Of a stretch of DNA of 64,000 nt, positions 1 through 9,382 are shown piece after piece. Below the pieces are notes generated by a model that ran no database searches, was not told where the DNA came from, and saw only the letters and a program-made list of their open reading frames with translations. Source of the DNA: Glaciecola sp964195425 (GTDB lineage: Bacteria; Pseudomonadota; Gammaproteobacteria; Enterobacterales; Alteromonadaceae); assembly GCA_964195425.1 (NCBI GenBank), contig CAXMOM010000004.1, positions 62,001 to 126,000 of the forward strand. Direction: 5' to 3'. The first letter of the stretch is position 1. Each line of letters begins with the position of its first letter. A program made the position numbers and the translations under genes.

Positions 1-726
1 TTGGTGAGCGATGAACAATCGGCTCAAGAAGTTAGCGAAATGATGGCTAGCGCAGATAAGGTAGTACAAGAATGGCGACTAACTAGCCTTACTTCACGAT
101 TGTCGGCGGTGCGTCAGTTACTGGCTAAAATAGCTACGGTAGATATTGTTGAAGAACTAGCAGAAGATTTAAACAGTACCTTGGCAAGTGCTCGTTCACA
201 GCTTTTATCGATTGAAAAGCGCTTGAAAAAACCACAAGTTTTGCCAGGTCCAACAGGTGAAAGTAATACCTTGCACCTAGAGCCTAGAGGCATTTTGGTT
301 ACCTTCGCCGACAAAGAAGTAAGCTTTGAATACTGGACACTGTCTATAGTAACAGCTCTTGCTACTGGCAATATAGTGCTTGCTGTTGTTTCTGATTTAT
401 TTTACGAAGAAGCACTTACATACAAAGATAAATTTGAGAGCACTGGCGCGCCAAAGGGTGTATTCCAAGTTGCTAGGCTTAAACACATTGAGGCCCTGCT
501 AGAGCACCAAAATATTGCTGGTATGATAGTTGATAGTGGTACATCTAGAACCTCGCGATTTGTGCAAAAAATGTCCTTAAGAACAGGTGCGATATTGCCG
601 GTTATAACTGCTGAGCACAACGACAATATGATAGGCCGTTTGCTTACCGAGAAAACCATTAGCATAGATACTACCGCGTCGGGCGGTAACACCTCGCTAA
701 TGACGATGACTGAAGATGATGAGTAG
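1..726 (+). CDS. putA: PutA C-terminal part (partial, 5' end outside window)
   Basis: This is the C-terminal 241 residues of the bifunctional proline dehydrogenase / delta-1-pyrroline-5-carboxylate dehydrogenase, which oxidises proline to glutamate. The reading frame is open at the window edge, so the first codon is not the start. The segment LPGPTGESNTLHLEPRG and the ending TTASGGNTSLMT closely match the C-terminal domain of long PutA proteins such as that of E. coli (LPGPTGERNTY and TAAAGGNASLMT, from memory). The catalytic domains lie upstream and cannot be checked. It converges on the ygiM-like gene on the other strand. Identification is firm because this C-terminal domain is specific to long PutA. 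Confidence 0.88.
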   Translation: MVSDEQSAQEVSEMMASADKVVQEWRLTSLTSRLSAVRQLLAKIATVDIVEELAEDLNSTLASARSQLLSIEKRLKKPQVLPGPTGESNTLHLEPRGILVTFADKEVSFEYWTLSIVTALATGNIVLAVVSDLFYEEALTYKDKFESTGAPKGVFQVARLKHIEALLEHQNIAGMIVDSGTSRTSRFVQKMSLRTGAILPVITAEHNDNMIGRLLTEKTISIDTTASGGNTSLMTMTEDDE

Positions 727-794
727 CCTTAAAAATTAAGACTGTTTTACCGGTTTATGCAACAGCTAGTAGCATTCATAAACGGATGTGAAAA

Positions 795-1544
795 CTACAT
801 AAGCCGGTCGTTTGATTTGCGCTTACGCCCGAACAATCCAAGAATATAGCCAATTAGTAGGGCGATTACGCCTAACATTGCGCCGCGTGTAAACCACTGC
901 ATATTATTGGCGCGTTCACGTCTTTCAAGCTGTTCATTTAAGCGTGCAATGTCTTCAAGTTGTTGCGTAATTTGTCTGTTTAACTTGGTTTTTTGTGCGT
1001 CAAAGGTGTTTAGATTTTGCATCACTGCATTTAATTCAGTTTGTATGCTTGCAAGGCTTTCATCTCGTTGTGTTAACGAGGCTTGAAGATCGGTAACATC
1101 GTCTCTTATTGACTGATTTCGACTAACAAACTTAATCTCTATCCAGCCCGTGCGCTGCCGATTATCGATGACTTCGGCATAACCATTTTCACGGTCTACT
1201 TGCAGCAACTGTATTTGAGTACCGGCAGTAACCGAGCCAAGCAACCGATAATCATTTCCTGGACCTGCATGTAAATAAGTGAATAGGTCATCTGAAACCC
1301 ATCTAAATTCGCCATTTTGATCATTGGGTTGTTTGCCGCCCTCGCTGTCTAAGCGCTCTTCGCTTTCGTCACTCTGCTCACTATCCTTATATTGGGTTCC
1401 TTCTTCGACTAGCACATCCGGTTGCTGCTGTTGAGGAGTTTGCGCTTGAGAATAACCACTAAGGCCCGAAAGCAAAATAGTAAAAAAAATAATTGAAAAG
1501 TAGGCAGGCATTTGCATATACGCGTATTTATTTCCGTGGTTCAT
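795..1544 (-). CDS. SH3-domain, coiled-coil membrane protein (YgiM / TIGR04211 type)
   Basis: A 249-residue envelope protein. In order it shows a hydrophobic signal segment (about residues 10-34), an acidic Q/E/D-rich linker, a bacterial SH3 domain (about 80-145, starting around WVSDDLFTYLHAGPGNDYR), a long Q/L/E-rich coiled coil (about 150-215), and a C-terminal membrane helix (GAMLGVIALLIGYILGL) followed by a basic tail. This order matches E. coli YgiM and the TIGR04211 family, whose exact role is not settled. It is divergent from the CYTH-CHAD gene with about 105 bases between them; in E. coli ygiM and ygiF are also neighbours. The start may be at M10 or M12 rather than the first ATG, since the hydrophobic stretch begins there. 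Confidence 0.8.
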   Translation of the reverse strand: MNHGNKYAYMQMPAYFSIIFFTILLSGLSGYSQAQTPQQQQPDVLVEEGTQYKDSEQSDESEERLDSEGGKQPNDQNGEFRWVSDDLFTYLHAGPGNDYRLLGSVTAGTQIQLLQVDRENGYAEVIDNRQRTGWIEIKFVSRNQSIRDDVTDLQASLTQRDESLASIQTELNAVMQNLNTFDAQKTKLNRQITQQLEDIARLNEQLERRERANNMQWFTRGAMLGVIALLIGYILGLFGRKRKSNDRLM

Positions 1545-1649
1545 TTACCCAAATGGTAAACTTATGTAATTTAAATAACAAGATTATGAATGTGTTATAG
1601 TTTTGCTTAATTTGTTATCGCCATTTGCGCCCAATTCAGTAGTATATTT

Positions 1650-3149
1650 ATGGAAATAGAACTTAAACTTATATCAAATCAAGATGCTTTATCGCTTTTT
1701 GAGACGAAAGTGCTTCCTGGCTTGTTAAAACAAGATATTCAAATAGAACAAAATCACGCCCACTTATACAACGAATACTTTGATACGCCAGATGAGTTTT
1801 TTGGAAAAAGAAAAATGGCTTGTAGAGTTCGTTCGCGGAATCAAAAATATGAGCAAACCGTCAAAACCAAGGGGCAAGCACAAGGCGGCTTGCATCAACG
1901 ACCAGAATATAACGTTGATTTAGATTCCGCCCGCCCCGATCTGAGTAAATTTGACCCGCAAATATGGGGTGAACCCTTCGATGTTAAAGCCGTTAATGAC
2001 CAGCTAGAAGGCCTATTTTCGACTCACTTCGAGCGAACTACATTTGAAATTTCGACTAAAGAATATGCCCTTGAACTAGTCTTCGATCTTGGCGAAGTAA
2101 AAAGGGCTCAAGATACCCTACCTATTTGTGAAATAGAGCTTGAACTTGTTCGAGGCGAGCCCACTGCATTGTTTGACATAGCGCAGCAGTTGGTTACTTA
2201 CCTGCCATGCAGACTAAGCAACGTCACAAAGGCTGCGCGGGGCTATCAATTACTGCATGGGCGTATTCCTGAAATTATGTATTTGCCTCAGTTTTTACCC
2301 TTAAACGTAAACGATACTTCCGAGCAGGCTTTTTGTAAAACAGTGCAGGTTGCTTTAAGTCATTGGCAACATCATCAGCAGGTATATTCACAAAACAGCA
2401 ATCGCAAAGCGCTCAATGAAATTTATGAAAGTATATTGCTGTTGTTACAAGGCCTTGCTTTATACTTGCCTGTTTTGCAGTGTAAAGAATTACTCAATTT
2501 ACACAAACAACTGGTAAAACTTGCACAAGCTTGGTCCTGGCAAGAACAGCTAGAAAGTATCCATCAGTTACGCTCCAAAAAAGGGCCCTTCAGCCGGCGA
2601 ATTCCGCGGAATCAGAACCTCATGAATTATTTAATGGGACGTCGTGAAGGCTTACTCAATGCCCATAAACCCGATGTGCTAAATATGTCTTTGTTAAGCA
2701 CTTCAGTGCAGCTTGCAGCTTCGCGGGTATTGGTCGACAAACCATGGCGTTCACAAAATGATGAGAACGATACTAAAGTGATAAAACACGCTAATGGGTG
2801 GCTGTCACAAACTTGGCAAACGGTACACCAGTCGTTACCAAAAAACGCGAGCATGGACGACAAACAGTATTTAGCGCTAGAAGTATTGTTACGCCAATCA
2901 CTTATTAATGGTTTTTTACTTGCTGACTTGTTTGTTGATAGCCGAGGCCAATTTAGAGCACCGTGGCTAGACTTAGCCACGGGTGTTAAGGAACTTAAGT
3001 GTCTTAGGCTATTGCACGAAGCTCTTAATGATATCGATATAGAAGGAAAAGCAGACTTTTCGAATTGGATTGAGGAAAAAACCCATAGCGTGATCCACGT
3101 TATGGAGCAAACACGAGTGGTGGCAATGGATGCAGACGCTTATTGGTAA
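1650..3149 (+). CDS. ygiF: CYTH-CHAD inorganic triphosphatase
   Basis: A 499-residue protein with an N-terminal CYTH domain (about residues 1-205) and a C-terminal helical CHAD domain (about 220-490). It opens with MEIELKL, the ExExK signature of the CYTH triphosphate tunnel, and further CYTH-type acidic and basic strands follow (CRVRSR, EYNVDLD, CEIELELV). E. coli YgiF (433 residues) hydrolyses inorganic triphosphate; CHAD domains are linked to polyphosphate binding. The start is fixed by the motif lying at residue 2. It is divergent from the ygiM-like gene, and no glnE follows it here, unlike in E. coli. Confidence 0.86.
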   Translation: MEIELKLISNQDALSLFETKVLPGLLKQDIQIEQNHAHLYNEYFDTPDEFFGKRKMACRVRSRNQKYEQTVKTKGQAQGGLHQRPEYNVDLDSARPDLSKFDPQIWGEPFDVKAVNDQLEGLFSTHFERTTFEISTKEYALELVFDLGEVKRAQDTLPICEIELELVRGEPTALFDIAQQLVTYLPCRLSNVTKAARGYQLLHGRIPEIMYLPQFLPLNVNDTSEQAFCKTVQVALSHWQHHQQVYSQNSNRKALNEIYESILLLLQGLALYLPVLQCKELLNLHKQLVKLAQAWSWQEQLESIHQLRSKKGPFSRRIPRNQNLMNYLMGRREGLLNAHKPDVLNMSLLSTSVQLAASRVLVDKPWRSQNDENDTKVIKHANGWLSQTWQTVHQSLPKNASMDDKQYLALEVLLRQSLINGFLLADLFVDSRGQFRAPWLDLATGVKELKCLRLLHEALNDIDIEGKADFSNWIEEKTHSVIHVMEQTRVVAMDADAYW

Positions 3150-3417
3150 TCAATGATGGGGTTTATATCTTCATTCTAGTTCTATTGCAGAGCTTAATCG
3201 CTTTTTCAGATTAAGCGCATCGTTTCTTTTCATTTTATTAATAACAAAAACATCTATATCTTAGTCATCAACGTAAAGAGATACGCTAAGGCAAGTTACT
3301 GCTCTATATGTTTTGTTGAACCTAATGAGAACATATACAGCCCTGTAATAGCGTAGCTTGCTAATCGCTTTACATTTTTACTTATACTAAGTTGTTTAAA
3401 TTAAAAGGAAACAATCA

Positions 3418-3981
3418 ATGTCAATGATTAACCAGATGATCCCCGATTTTTCAGTAGAAGCTTTTCACGATGGCGAATTCAAAACCATCACTAGCGAAGA
3501 CGTTAAAGGTAAGTGGTCAATCTTCATGTTTTACCCTGCAGATTTCACTTTCGTATGTCCTACAGAGCTAGAAGATATGGCTAACATCCACAGCGAATTA
3601 AACGACCTTGGCGTTGAAGTATTCGGTGTGTCTACTGACTCACACTTTGTACATAAAGCATGGCACGACACTTCTGACGCTATCGGTAAAGTAAAATACC
3701 CATTGTTGTCAGACAACGTGTTTGCATTATCACGTGCTTTTGACGTGTTAATTGAAGAAGAAGGTCGTGCACTACGCGGTACTTTCCTTGCAAACCCAGA
3801 AGGCATTGTGAAAGTAGCAGAAATTCATGATTTAGGCATAGGTCGCAGCGCTAAAGATATGCTTCGTAAAGTTAAAGCAGCACAGTATGTTGCTAATAAC
3901 GACGGCGAAGTATGTCCAGCAGCTTGGGAACAAGGTCAAGCGACCTTAACACCAAGCCTAGACCTAGTCGGTAAAATCTAA
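3418..3981 (+). CDS. ahpC: Alkyl hydroperoxide reductase subunit C (peroxiredoxin)
   Basis: A 187-residue 2-Cys peroxiredoxin, the usual family length, which reduces H2O2 and organic peroxides. The peroxidatic cysteine is C47 in FYPADFTFVCPTE and the resolving cysteine is C166 in GEVCPAAW. The catalytic Thr and the conserved Asp-Leu-Gly stretch are also present. The start is set by AAAGGAAA about 7 bases before the ATG. Its reductase AhpF is encoded downstream after an unusually wide gap of about 350 bases, so the two may have separate promoters or an mRNA processing site. The 270-base upstream region is AT-rich and contains a TATACT box at 3383-3388 with no good -35, as is usual for activator-dependent (for example OxyR) promoters; no OxyR site could be proven by eye. 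Confidence 0.97.
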   Translation: MSMINQMIPDFSVEAFHDGEFKTITSEDVKGKWSIFMFYPADFTFVCPTELEDMANIHSELNDLGVEVFGVSTDSHFVHKAWHDTSDAIGKVKYPLLSDNVFALSRAFDVLIEEEGRALRGTFLANPEGIVKVAEIHDLGIGRSAKDMLRKVKAAQYVANNDGEVCPAAWEQGQATLTPSLDLVGKI

Positions 3982-4330
3982 GTATATATCGATAGATATT
4001 GATTAGATGCTCGTGGGTTCTCCTGCGAGCAGCTTCCTATAGGCATTACTTGCAGGTTAAAGACTTGTAAGGAAAATATTAGGAAGTAAAATCTTGTCGT
4101 TGTGCTTTGCTGTTTTGCACAGTCCAATACGTAAATGACCACAAGCTTTTACTTCCCAAAAACGACTGTTCTTATTTGGCAATACTAATTGCTGAACGCT
4201 AAATATCAGCTGGAATTTGATACTCTTATTTAGTATTAATATATGAAAATAGCGAAAATAAGATACCAACATTTACAAGCACAAGAATCATTAAGAACAA
4301 TGTGCGACAAGTACCAAAGGAGTTATGCAG
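3982..4330 (+). other. ahpC-ahpF intergenic region
   Basis: About 350 bases without a supported gene. It contains a weak GCTCG/CGAGC hairpin near 4010-4030 just after ahpC, with no T-tract, and an AT-rich stretch near 4210-4260 that could hold a promoter for ahpF. The short open frames here have no RBS and no recognisable protein. Confidence 0.5.
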
Positions 4331-5947
4331 ATGCTAACAAAAGATATTTTGACAGCCCTACAGGGCTATATGAAAGACCTACAAAACGACATCACCTTTG
4401 TTGTACAAACAGGCAAGCACGAAAAACGTAGTGAGCTAATGGAAATGTTAAATCAACTAGCGACTACGTCGAGCAAAATTTCGGTTGTAGAAGCTGATCG
4501 CGGCGGCGAACTTAGAAGCGCAGTGAGCTTCGCGGTGCAATCAAATGGCATTGATACGGGCATCACTTTTTCGGGCGTTCCCGGAGGGCACGAGTTTAAC
4601 TCTTTGATATTAGCTGTTTTGCAAGCCGGTGGAAGTAAGCTTAAGCTAGATGAAAGTATCCAAAGCATGGTCAAAAAAGTAAACGCTAAGCTCAAATTTC
4701 AGGTGTACATAAGCCTAAGCTGTCATGCATGTCCGGATGTTGTGCAAGCAATGAATCAGTTCGCTTTGCTCAATCCGAACATTGAAGCTGAAATGATTGA
4801 CGGCGGTGTATACCCAGACTTAGTAGAAGAAAACAATATTCAAGGCGTGCCCACGGTATTTATGAACGGTGAGGTGTTTGCCAGTGGTAAAGTAGAAATT
4901 GCCGGAATTATTGAAAAACTAAGTGTAGCGCAGCCAGAAATATTAGTGACCGGTGACAGCGCTGAGACTTCCGCGCCTAAAATGCTATTACAAGATGTAA
5001 CCATTATAGGTGGAGGACCAGCGGGTATATCAGCGGCTATATACTCAGCTCGTAAAGGACTCAAAGTGACTATCGTTGCCGATCGTTTTGGTGGTCAAGT
5101 TAAAGACACCATGGGTATTGAGAACCTAATTTCAGTGAAATATACCACTGGACCAGAACTAACAGGATCTTTAGTAAGCCATTTAGACCAGCATGAAGTA
5201 ACGAAGAAAGAACATATTCGGGTAGAGAAAATTGAAAACGGCCCTATTAAGACCATTACCTTAAGCAACGGCGAGGTATTTAAAACCCGTAGTATTATTA
5301 TTGCAACAGGTGCCAACTGGCGTGAGTTGGGTGTACCAGGAGAGAAAGAGAACATTGGCAACGGCGTAGCGTACTGCCCACATTGCGATGGCCCGTTCTA
5401 CAAAGGTAAAGACGTTGCGGTAATTGGCGGCGGTAACTCAGGTGTGGAAGCTGCACTCGATTTAGCCGGCATTGTTAAGTCAGTTACGGTATATGAGTTT
5501 TTGCCTGAATTAAAAGCAGACCAAGTGTTAATTGAACAGTTATACAAGCGCGATAATATATCGGTTGTGAAAAACGCAGCCACTAAACAAATATTGGCTG
5601 AAAACGGCAAAGTAACGGCAATTGAATATATAGACCGTGCTACCAACGAAGTCTACCAGCAGCCACTCAAAGGCATTTTTGTGCAAATTGGTTTAGTGCC
5701 TAATTCAACAGTGCTTCAGGGTGTGGTTGACTTAACTAAGCACGGCGAAGTAATCATTAATGAAAAAGGTGCAACGAGTGAGACCGGTATTTTTGCATGT
5801 GGCGATGTTACCACTGTGCCATATAAGCAAATCGTGGTCGCGATGGGCGAAGGTACAAAAGCATCGCTATCGGCATTTGATTACTTGTTAATGAATCCGG
5901 CGCCGGTTGAGGCTGAAACTGATGTACGCAAAGAGGAGGCAGCTTAG
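4331..5947 (+). CDS. ahpF: Alkyl hydroperoxide reductase subunit F (NADH:AhpC disulfide reductase)
   Basis: A flavoprotein that passes electrons from NAD(P)H to AhpC. The N-terminal thioredoxin-like double domain (about residues 1-200) carries CxxC in SLSCHACPDVV. This is followed by FAD binding (IGGGPAGISAA), NAD(P) binding (IGGGNSGVEAALDLAG) and the second redox CxxC in YCPHCDGP; the GIFACGDVTTVPYKQI flavin-site motif lies near the C-terminus. I place the start at the second of two in-frame ATGs (4331, 538 residues): the RBS AAAGGAG at 4316-4322 lies 8 bases before it but only 2 bases before the ATG at 4325. A terminator follows. Confidence 0.96.
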   Translation: MLTKDILTALQGYMKDLQNDITFVVQTGKHEKRSELMEMLNQLATTSSKISVVEADRGGELRSAVSFAVQSNGIDTGITFSGVPGGHEFNSLILAVLQAGGSKLKLDESIQSMVKKVNAKLKFQVYISLSCHACPDVVQAMNQFALLNPNIEAEMIDGGVYPDLVEENNIQGVPTVFMNGEVFASGKVEIAGIIEKLSVAQPEILVTGDSAETSAPKMLLQDVTIIGGGPAGISAAIYSARKGLKVTIVADRFGGQVKDTMGIENLISVKYTTGPELTGSLVSHLDQHEVTKKEHIRVEKIENGPIKTITLSNGEVFKTRSIIIATGANWRELGVPGEKENIGNGVAYCPHCDGPFYKGKDVAVIGGGNSGVEAALDLAGIVKSVTVYEFLPELKADQVLIEQLYKRDNISVVKNAATKQILAENGKVTAIEYIDRATNEVYQQPLKGIFVQIGLVPNSTVLQGVVDLTKHGEVIINEKGATSETGIFACGDVTTVPYKQIVVAMGEGTKASLSAFDYLLMNPAPVEAETDVRKEEAA

Positions 5948-6007
5948 TCTTTATTTGTTAGTGCCGCCCAATAAGCATTTGCTGATTGAGTATAGTGTAG
6001 ATTTTAG

Positions 6008-6031
6008 AGGAGCGTTTATCGCTCTTTTTTT
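6008..6031 (+). terminator. Rho-independent terminator of ahpF
   Basis: A GAGCG-TTTAT-CGCTC hairpin (6010-6024) followed directly by a run of seven T residues, about 60 bases after the ahpF stop. Confidence 0.8.
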
Positions 6032-6052
6032 ATTCTTTTTTATCGATAAAGT

Positions 6053-6505
6053 TTATCGAGCGTTTTGTTTAGTTTGAAGCTGTTTACCAACAGCAAGGCC
6101 AAGCATACAGCTTAACAGGCCAATAATGTTAGCGTAAAGCGTGATTTTCACAAAGCCCATTGCAAAGCCATCGCTCATACTTGCGCCCTGAGCGATAGGC
6201 ACCCATAAATCCCAAGTAGAGACAAAGAAGTAAAGTGCGCTGGCACTTAAGCCGGCCCATAAACTGCAAAATTTTGGTAAATATTCGCGTTTTCTGAATA
6301 GGATCCAACAGAAAAATACACTGGCATAGTTAAATGCATTGCCCACCAGCATGTACAGTCGATCCACTAGGGTGCTCGACTGCATAAAAGCGAATGCTTC
6401 TTCGACATTAACACTGCCCGAAAAGTAATAGGCGGCCGCACGCACTAAATCAGTGTTTGAAGCCAGAACGATAATAGCAATGGCGTAATAAAAAAGTTTG
6501 TGCAA
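6053..6505 (-). CDS. Small integral membrane protein, unknown function
   Basis: A 150-residue protein I do not recognise. It shows about four hydrophobic segments: an N-terminal one (LFYYAIAIIVLASN), FNYASVFFCWILF, LWAGLSASALYFFVS, and VKITLYANIIGLLSCMLGLAVG, ending in a basic tail. It has no catalytic motif. It is convergent with ahpF, and the terminator region between them is very short. The first segment could be a signal peptide ending at RAAA. It lies alone between ahpF and the aminotransferase gene, with no operon partner. Confidence 0.6.
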   Translation of the reverse strand: MHKLFYYAIAIIVLASNTDLVRAAAYYFSGSVNVEEAFAFMQSSTLVDRLYMLVGNAFNYASVFFCWILFRKREYLPKFCSLWAGLSASALYFFVSTWDLWVPIAQGASMSDGFAMGFVKITLYANIIGLLSCMLGLAVGKQLQTKQNAR

Positions 6506-6746
6506 GTGAGAATCCCTTTGGTAAGCCTGCTAGCATAAGCCCGCAGCAGCGGGCCGCAAATGCAGGCGCGCCATCATAAAACAATTCGGCAATTGATTAC
6601 ACAAAAGCATTCCAAATAAAGAAAAATTTGCTAAGGTACTCCGTATAACAAGACCAACTCGTCATAATGCTATTGCGTAGGATGCTAGGCTGCAGTTAAT
6701 TTTCCTACTACTTGGTTTATTTATGACTCAAAAATAAGAATAAAAA

Positions 6747-7667
6747 ATGGCTAAAGGCACACATCAGTTCCAAGACGACCCGCGTAATCAAACTATATTA
6801 ATTAATATTAACGGTGAGCTATTTCCAAGACGCGAAGCAAAAATTTCAGTTTTCGACAGTGGATTTATACTAGGCGACGGCGTATGGGAAGGAATTCGTT
6901 TACATAAAGGGCACTTAGCCTTTGTAGATATGCACATGCGTCGTTTATTTGATGGTGCAAAAGCCCTCGACATGGATATTGGCTTGTCGCCTGGCGAACT
7001 GGTGCAACGGATTTATACAACTTGTAAAGCGAATGACATGACCGATGGCGTGCATATTCGATTAATGGTCACCCGCGGCGAAAAAGCCACGCCGTATCAA
7101 GACCCTAGGGTGACTATCTCTGATGCGACAATAGTGATTATTGCTGAGCATAAAAAAGCCCTTGGCTTGGCAAATGGCGAGGGCGTGAATTTGTTTACCT
7201 CGCATGTAAGGCGCGGCTATCCCGATGTGCAAGACCCAAAGCTAAACACCCATTCCAAACTAAACTGCATATTTGCCTGTATTCAGGCTGCAAAAGCGCA
7301 GGCCGATGAAGCGCTTATGCTCGACCCGCACGGCTTCGTGGCTACGTGCAACTCCACTCATTTCTTCATTGTAAGAAGAGGAGAGGTATGGACTTCGAGC
7401 GGCGATTTTTGTTTAGACGGAATTACCCGTAGAAACGTGATTGATGTATGTAAAAGCAACAATGTTCCTGTGTTTGAAAAGAACTTCTCACTCGCCGACG
7501 TATACGGTGCAGATGAAGCCTTTATAACAGGCACTTTCGCTGGCCTCACGCCTGTTTCGCAGGTAGATGGCCGGAACATGGGTGAAGGTCAACATACTAT
7601 GACAAAACACTTAGAACAGCTATATGTGCAGTTGATAGAGCAAGACCATAAAACGCATAGTGCGTAG
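6747..7667 (+). CDS. Class IV PLP aminotransferase (branched-chain-aminotransferase-like)
   Basis: A 306-residue fold-type IV aminotransferase related to branched-chain and D-amino-acid aminotransferases. The likely PLP lysine is K171 in NTHSKLNCIFA, preceded by the conserved Arg-rich strand GVHIRLMVTRG. The position that in IlvE carries a conserved glutamate (usually a VxE-x-NIF context) reads FVATCNSTHFFIV here, so that Glu is replaced; this looks like a distinct subfamily rather than an ilvE. A sulfotransferase-like gene follows after about 90 bases on the same strand. I recall eukaryotic proteins called branched-chain-aminotransferase-like that join the same two domains, which suggests the two enzymes act on one metabolite. 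The substrate is unknown. Confidence 0.8.
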   Translation: MAKGTHQFQDDPRNQTILININGELFPRREAKISVFDSGFILGDGVWEGIRLHKGHLAFVDMHMRRLFDGAKALDMDIGLSPGELVQRIYTTCKANDMTDGVHIRLMVTRGEKATPYQDPRVTISDATIVIIAEHKKALGLANGEGVNLFTSHVRRGYPDVQDPKLNTHSKLNCIFACIQAAKAQADEALMLDPHGFVATCNSTHFFIVRRGEVWTSSGDFCLDGITRRNVIDVCKSNNVPVFEKNFSLADVYGADEAFITGTFAGLTPVSQVDGRNMGEGQHTMTKHLEQLYVQLIEQDHKTHSA

Positions 7668-7760
7668 TATTTGTGTTTGCTGCTGTTCAAGAGTCAGCCT
7701 GTAGTCATAAGCTCTTATTAATCATCACCTGCGCTTTAATAATGAGATGGAAGTTTGTAT

Positions 7761-8483
7761 ATGACAAATCGAATTGCTATGTGGTCAGGACCTCGTAATA
7801 TTTCAACAGCAATGATGCGTAGTTGGGAGAACAGGGCTGACTGCACAGTGGTCGATGAGCCCTTTTACGCTTATTACTTAAATCAAACGCAAAGTCCTCA
7901 TCCTCTGTTTTCTGAAATAATTGAAAGCCAAGCAACAGATTTTGCTGAAGTGGCTAACAAGATGAGTGAGGGGCAATGTAAAAGCGCATTGCAATATCAA
8001 AAGCACATGACTCAGCATATGCTTCCCGGTTGCGATATGAGTTGGACTGCTACGCTACAGCATTGTTTTTTAATACGTCACCCAGCAGACGTTGTTAATT
8101 CTTATACCAATAGCCGCGGAGCATGCACGGCAGAGGATATAGGCATTAAAAGACAATATGAACTATTGACAGAGATTGGGAGCTTAACAAAGCAACAAAT
8201 GCCGGTGATAGACTCTCCCACGGTGCTGACCAACCCCGAACGACTTCTGCAGGCCCTGTGTGAGGCATTATCAATAAGCTTTGATCCAAATATGCTGGCC
8301 TGGCCAACAGGTAAACGAAGCAGTGACGGCGTCTGGGCGAGCCACTGGTATCATAGCGTAGAAGCGTCAACAAGATTCGGGTCTCCCAAACAAGCCTCGT
8401 TTGAGTTATCTAAACGTCAGCTTGAAGTGGTCGACGAGGTGATGCCTTATTATGAGAAAATGAAGGCTTTAGCGATAAGCTAG
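7761..8483 (+). CDS. Sulfotransferase-like P-loop protein
   Basis: A 240-residue protein with the PAPS-binding-type P-loop near the N-terminus (MWSGPRNISTAMMRSW) and a later helix CFLIRHPADVVNSY, which fits the 3'-phosphate-binding RxPxxxxxS region of sulfotransferases. I choose the ATG at 7761 (RBS GGAAG 7 bases upstream) over the TTG at 7755. It follows the class IV aminotransferase gene and is probably co-transcribed with it. By inference the pair makes or modifies a sulfated amino-acid-derived compound. Related proteins are sometimes annotated only as hypothetical. Confidence 0.72.
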   Translation: MTNRIAMWSGPRNISTAMMRSWENRADCTVVDEPFYAYYLNQTQSPHPLFSEIIESQATDFAEVANKMSEGQCKSALQYQKHMTQHMLPGCDMSWTATLQHCFLIRHPADVVNSYTNSRGACTAEDIGIKRQYELLTEIGSLTKQQMPVIDSPTVLTNPERLLQALCEALSISFDPNMLAWPTGKRSSDGVWASHWYHSVEASTRFGSPKQASFELSKRQLEVVDEVMPYYEKMKALAIS

Positions 8484-8614
8484 AGTAACTCAAATATGCA
8501 CTTGGAAGTGCTTCTATACTATCCGCCTAATGCTAGTAAGGTGAGTGCTTTTATATGCATAAAATGCTAGTTTATGAATCAACATCGTTTTACCTTAAAT
8601 CGTAGCAAGGACTT

Positions 8615-9382
8615 ATGAAGCTTCCTATCAGTGTGTTCATTATTACCAAAAATGAAGAAAAGCATATTAGCAAAACACTTAGCAGTGTCGCTGATATGGA
8701 CGAGATTATTGTGGTTGATTCTGGTAGCACAGATAGGACGGTAGAGATTGCATCAGAGTTTGGGGCGATGACTTATTTTCATGAGTGGCAAGGCTATGCG
8801 AAACAAAAGCAATATGCCATGAATTTATGCAAAAACGAGTGGGTGCTTAACCTTGATGGAGACGAAGCGATTACCCCCGATATTTTGGCCGCCTTTTCAC
8901 TCATTGTTGAGCAAGACACTGCCGATAGTGTTAGGTTTTGGCGCAACGATTTGTTTGTAGGTGAACCGCTTTCAACATTGAGCAAGAAGCCTAACAATCA
9001 TAGACTATATAAACGTGCTAAAGCTTACTTTGATGATTCTAGGTTGGCACACGAAAGTGCGACAGTCGATGGCAAAGAGGTGTTTATCAAGCTAGCGTTC
9101 GATCATTATGGTTACGATGCAATAGATACTATCACCGCTAAAAACAATCTTTATTCATCGCTAAAAGCCCAAGAAAAATACGACAAAGGCAAATCTTATT
9201 CTACGGGAAAGCTGACGTTTGTATTTTTCCTTACGTTTATAAAAGAGTATTTCCTTCAGCGCAAAATATTCTCTGGACGGCGAGGCTTTATTCTATCGAT
9301 TATGGCGGCATACTATTCTTTTATAAAGGAAGCCAAGCTGTACGAGCTGCATGAAAATTTTAATAGACAAGATCCTGACTAA
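8615..9382 (+). CDS. Family 2 glycosyltransferase (LPS-core WaaE/KdtX type)
   Basis: A 255-residue GT-A glycosyltransferase. It starts with LPISVFIITKNEEKHI and continues with DEIIVVDSGSTDRT and LNLDGDEAITPDI, the nucleotide-sugar and metal-binding (DxD-like) motifs of family 2. The length and the WQGYAKQKQYAMN stretch match the small cytoplasmic WaaE/KdtX enzymes that add a hexose to the inner core of lipopolysaccharide. A C-terminal amphipathic/hydrophobic region (FVFFLTFIKEYFLQ) may dock on the membrane. It is a single gene, followed by a 513-base gap. Confidence 0.82.
   Translation: MKLPISVFIITKNEEKHISKTLSSVADMDEIIVVDSGSTDRTVEIASEFGAMTYFHEWQGYAKQKQYAMNLCKNEWVLNLDGDEAITPDILAAFSLIVEQDTADSVRFWRNDLFVGEPLSTLSKKPNNHRLYKRAKAYFDDSRLAHESATVDGKEVFIKLAFDHYGYDAIDTITAKNNLYSSLKAQEKYDKGKSYSTGKLTFVFFLTFIKEYFLQRKIFSGRRGFILSIMAAYYSFIKEAKLYELHENFNRQDPD

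Noticed and set aside
3150..3417. OxyR operator upstream of ahpC
   Set aside because: ATAG/CTA-like pieces exist near 3345-3365, but spacing does not fit the ATAG-N7-CTAT pattern.
4243..4431. 62-codon plus-strand frame overlapping the ahpF start
   Set aside because: It overlaps the well-supported ahpF start in another frame, has no RBS, and its translation has no family resemblance.
6040..6060. CGATAAA-G-TTTATCG palindrome near the ahpF terminator
   Set aside because: It is AT-rich with a one-base centre at the end of a minus-strand gene, and could arise by chance; not called as an operator.
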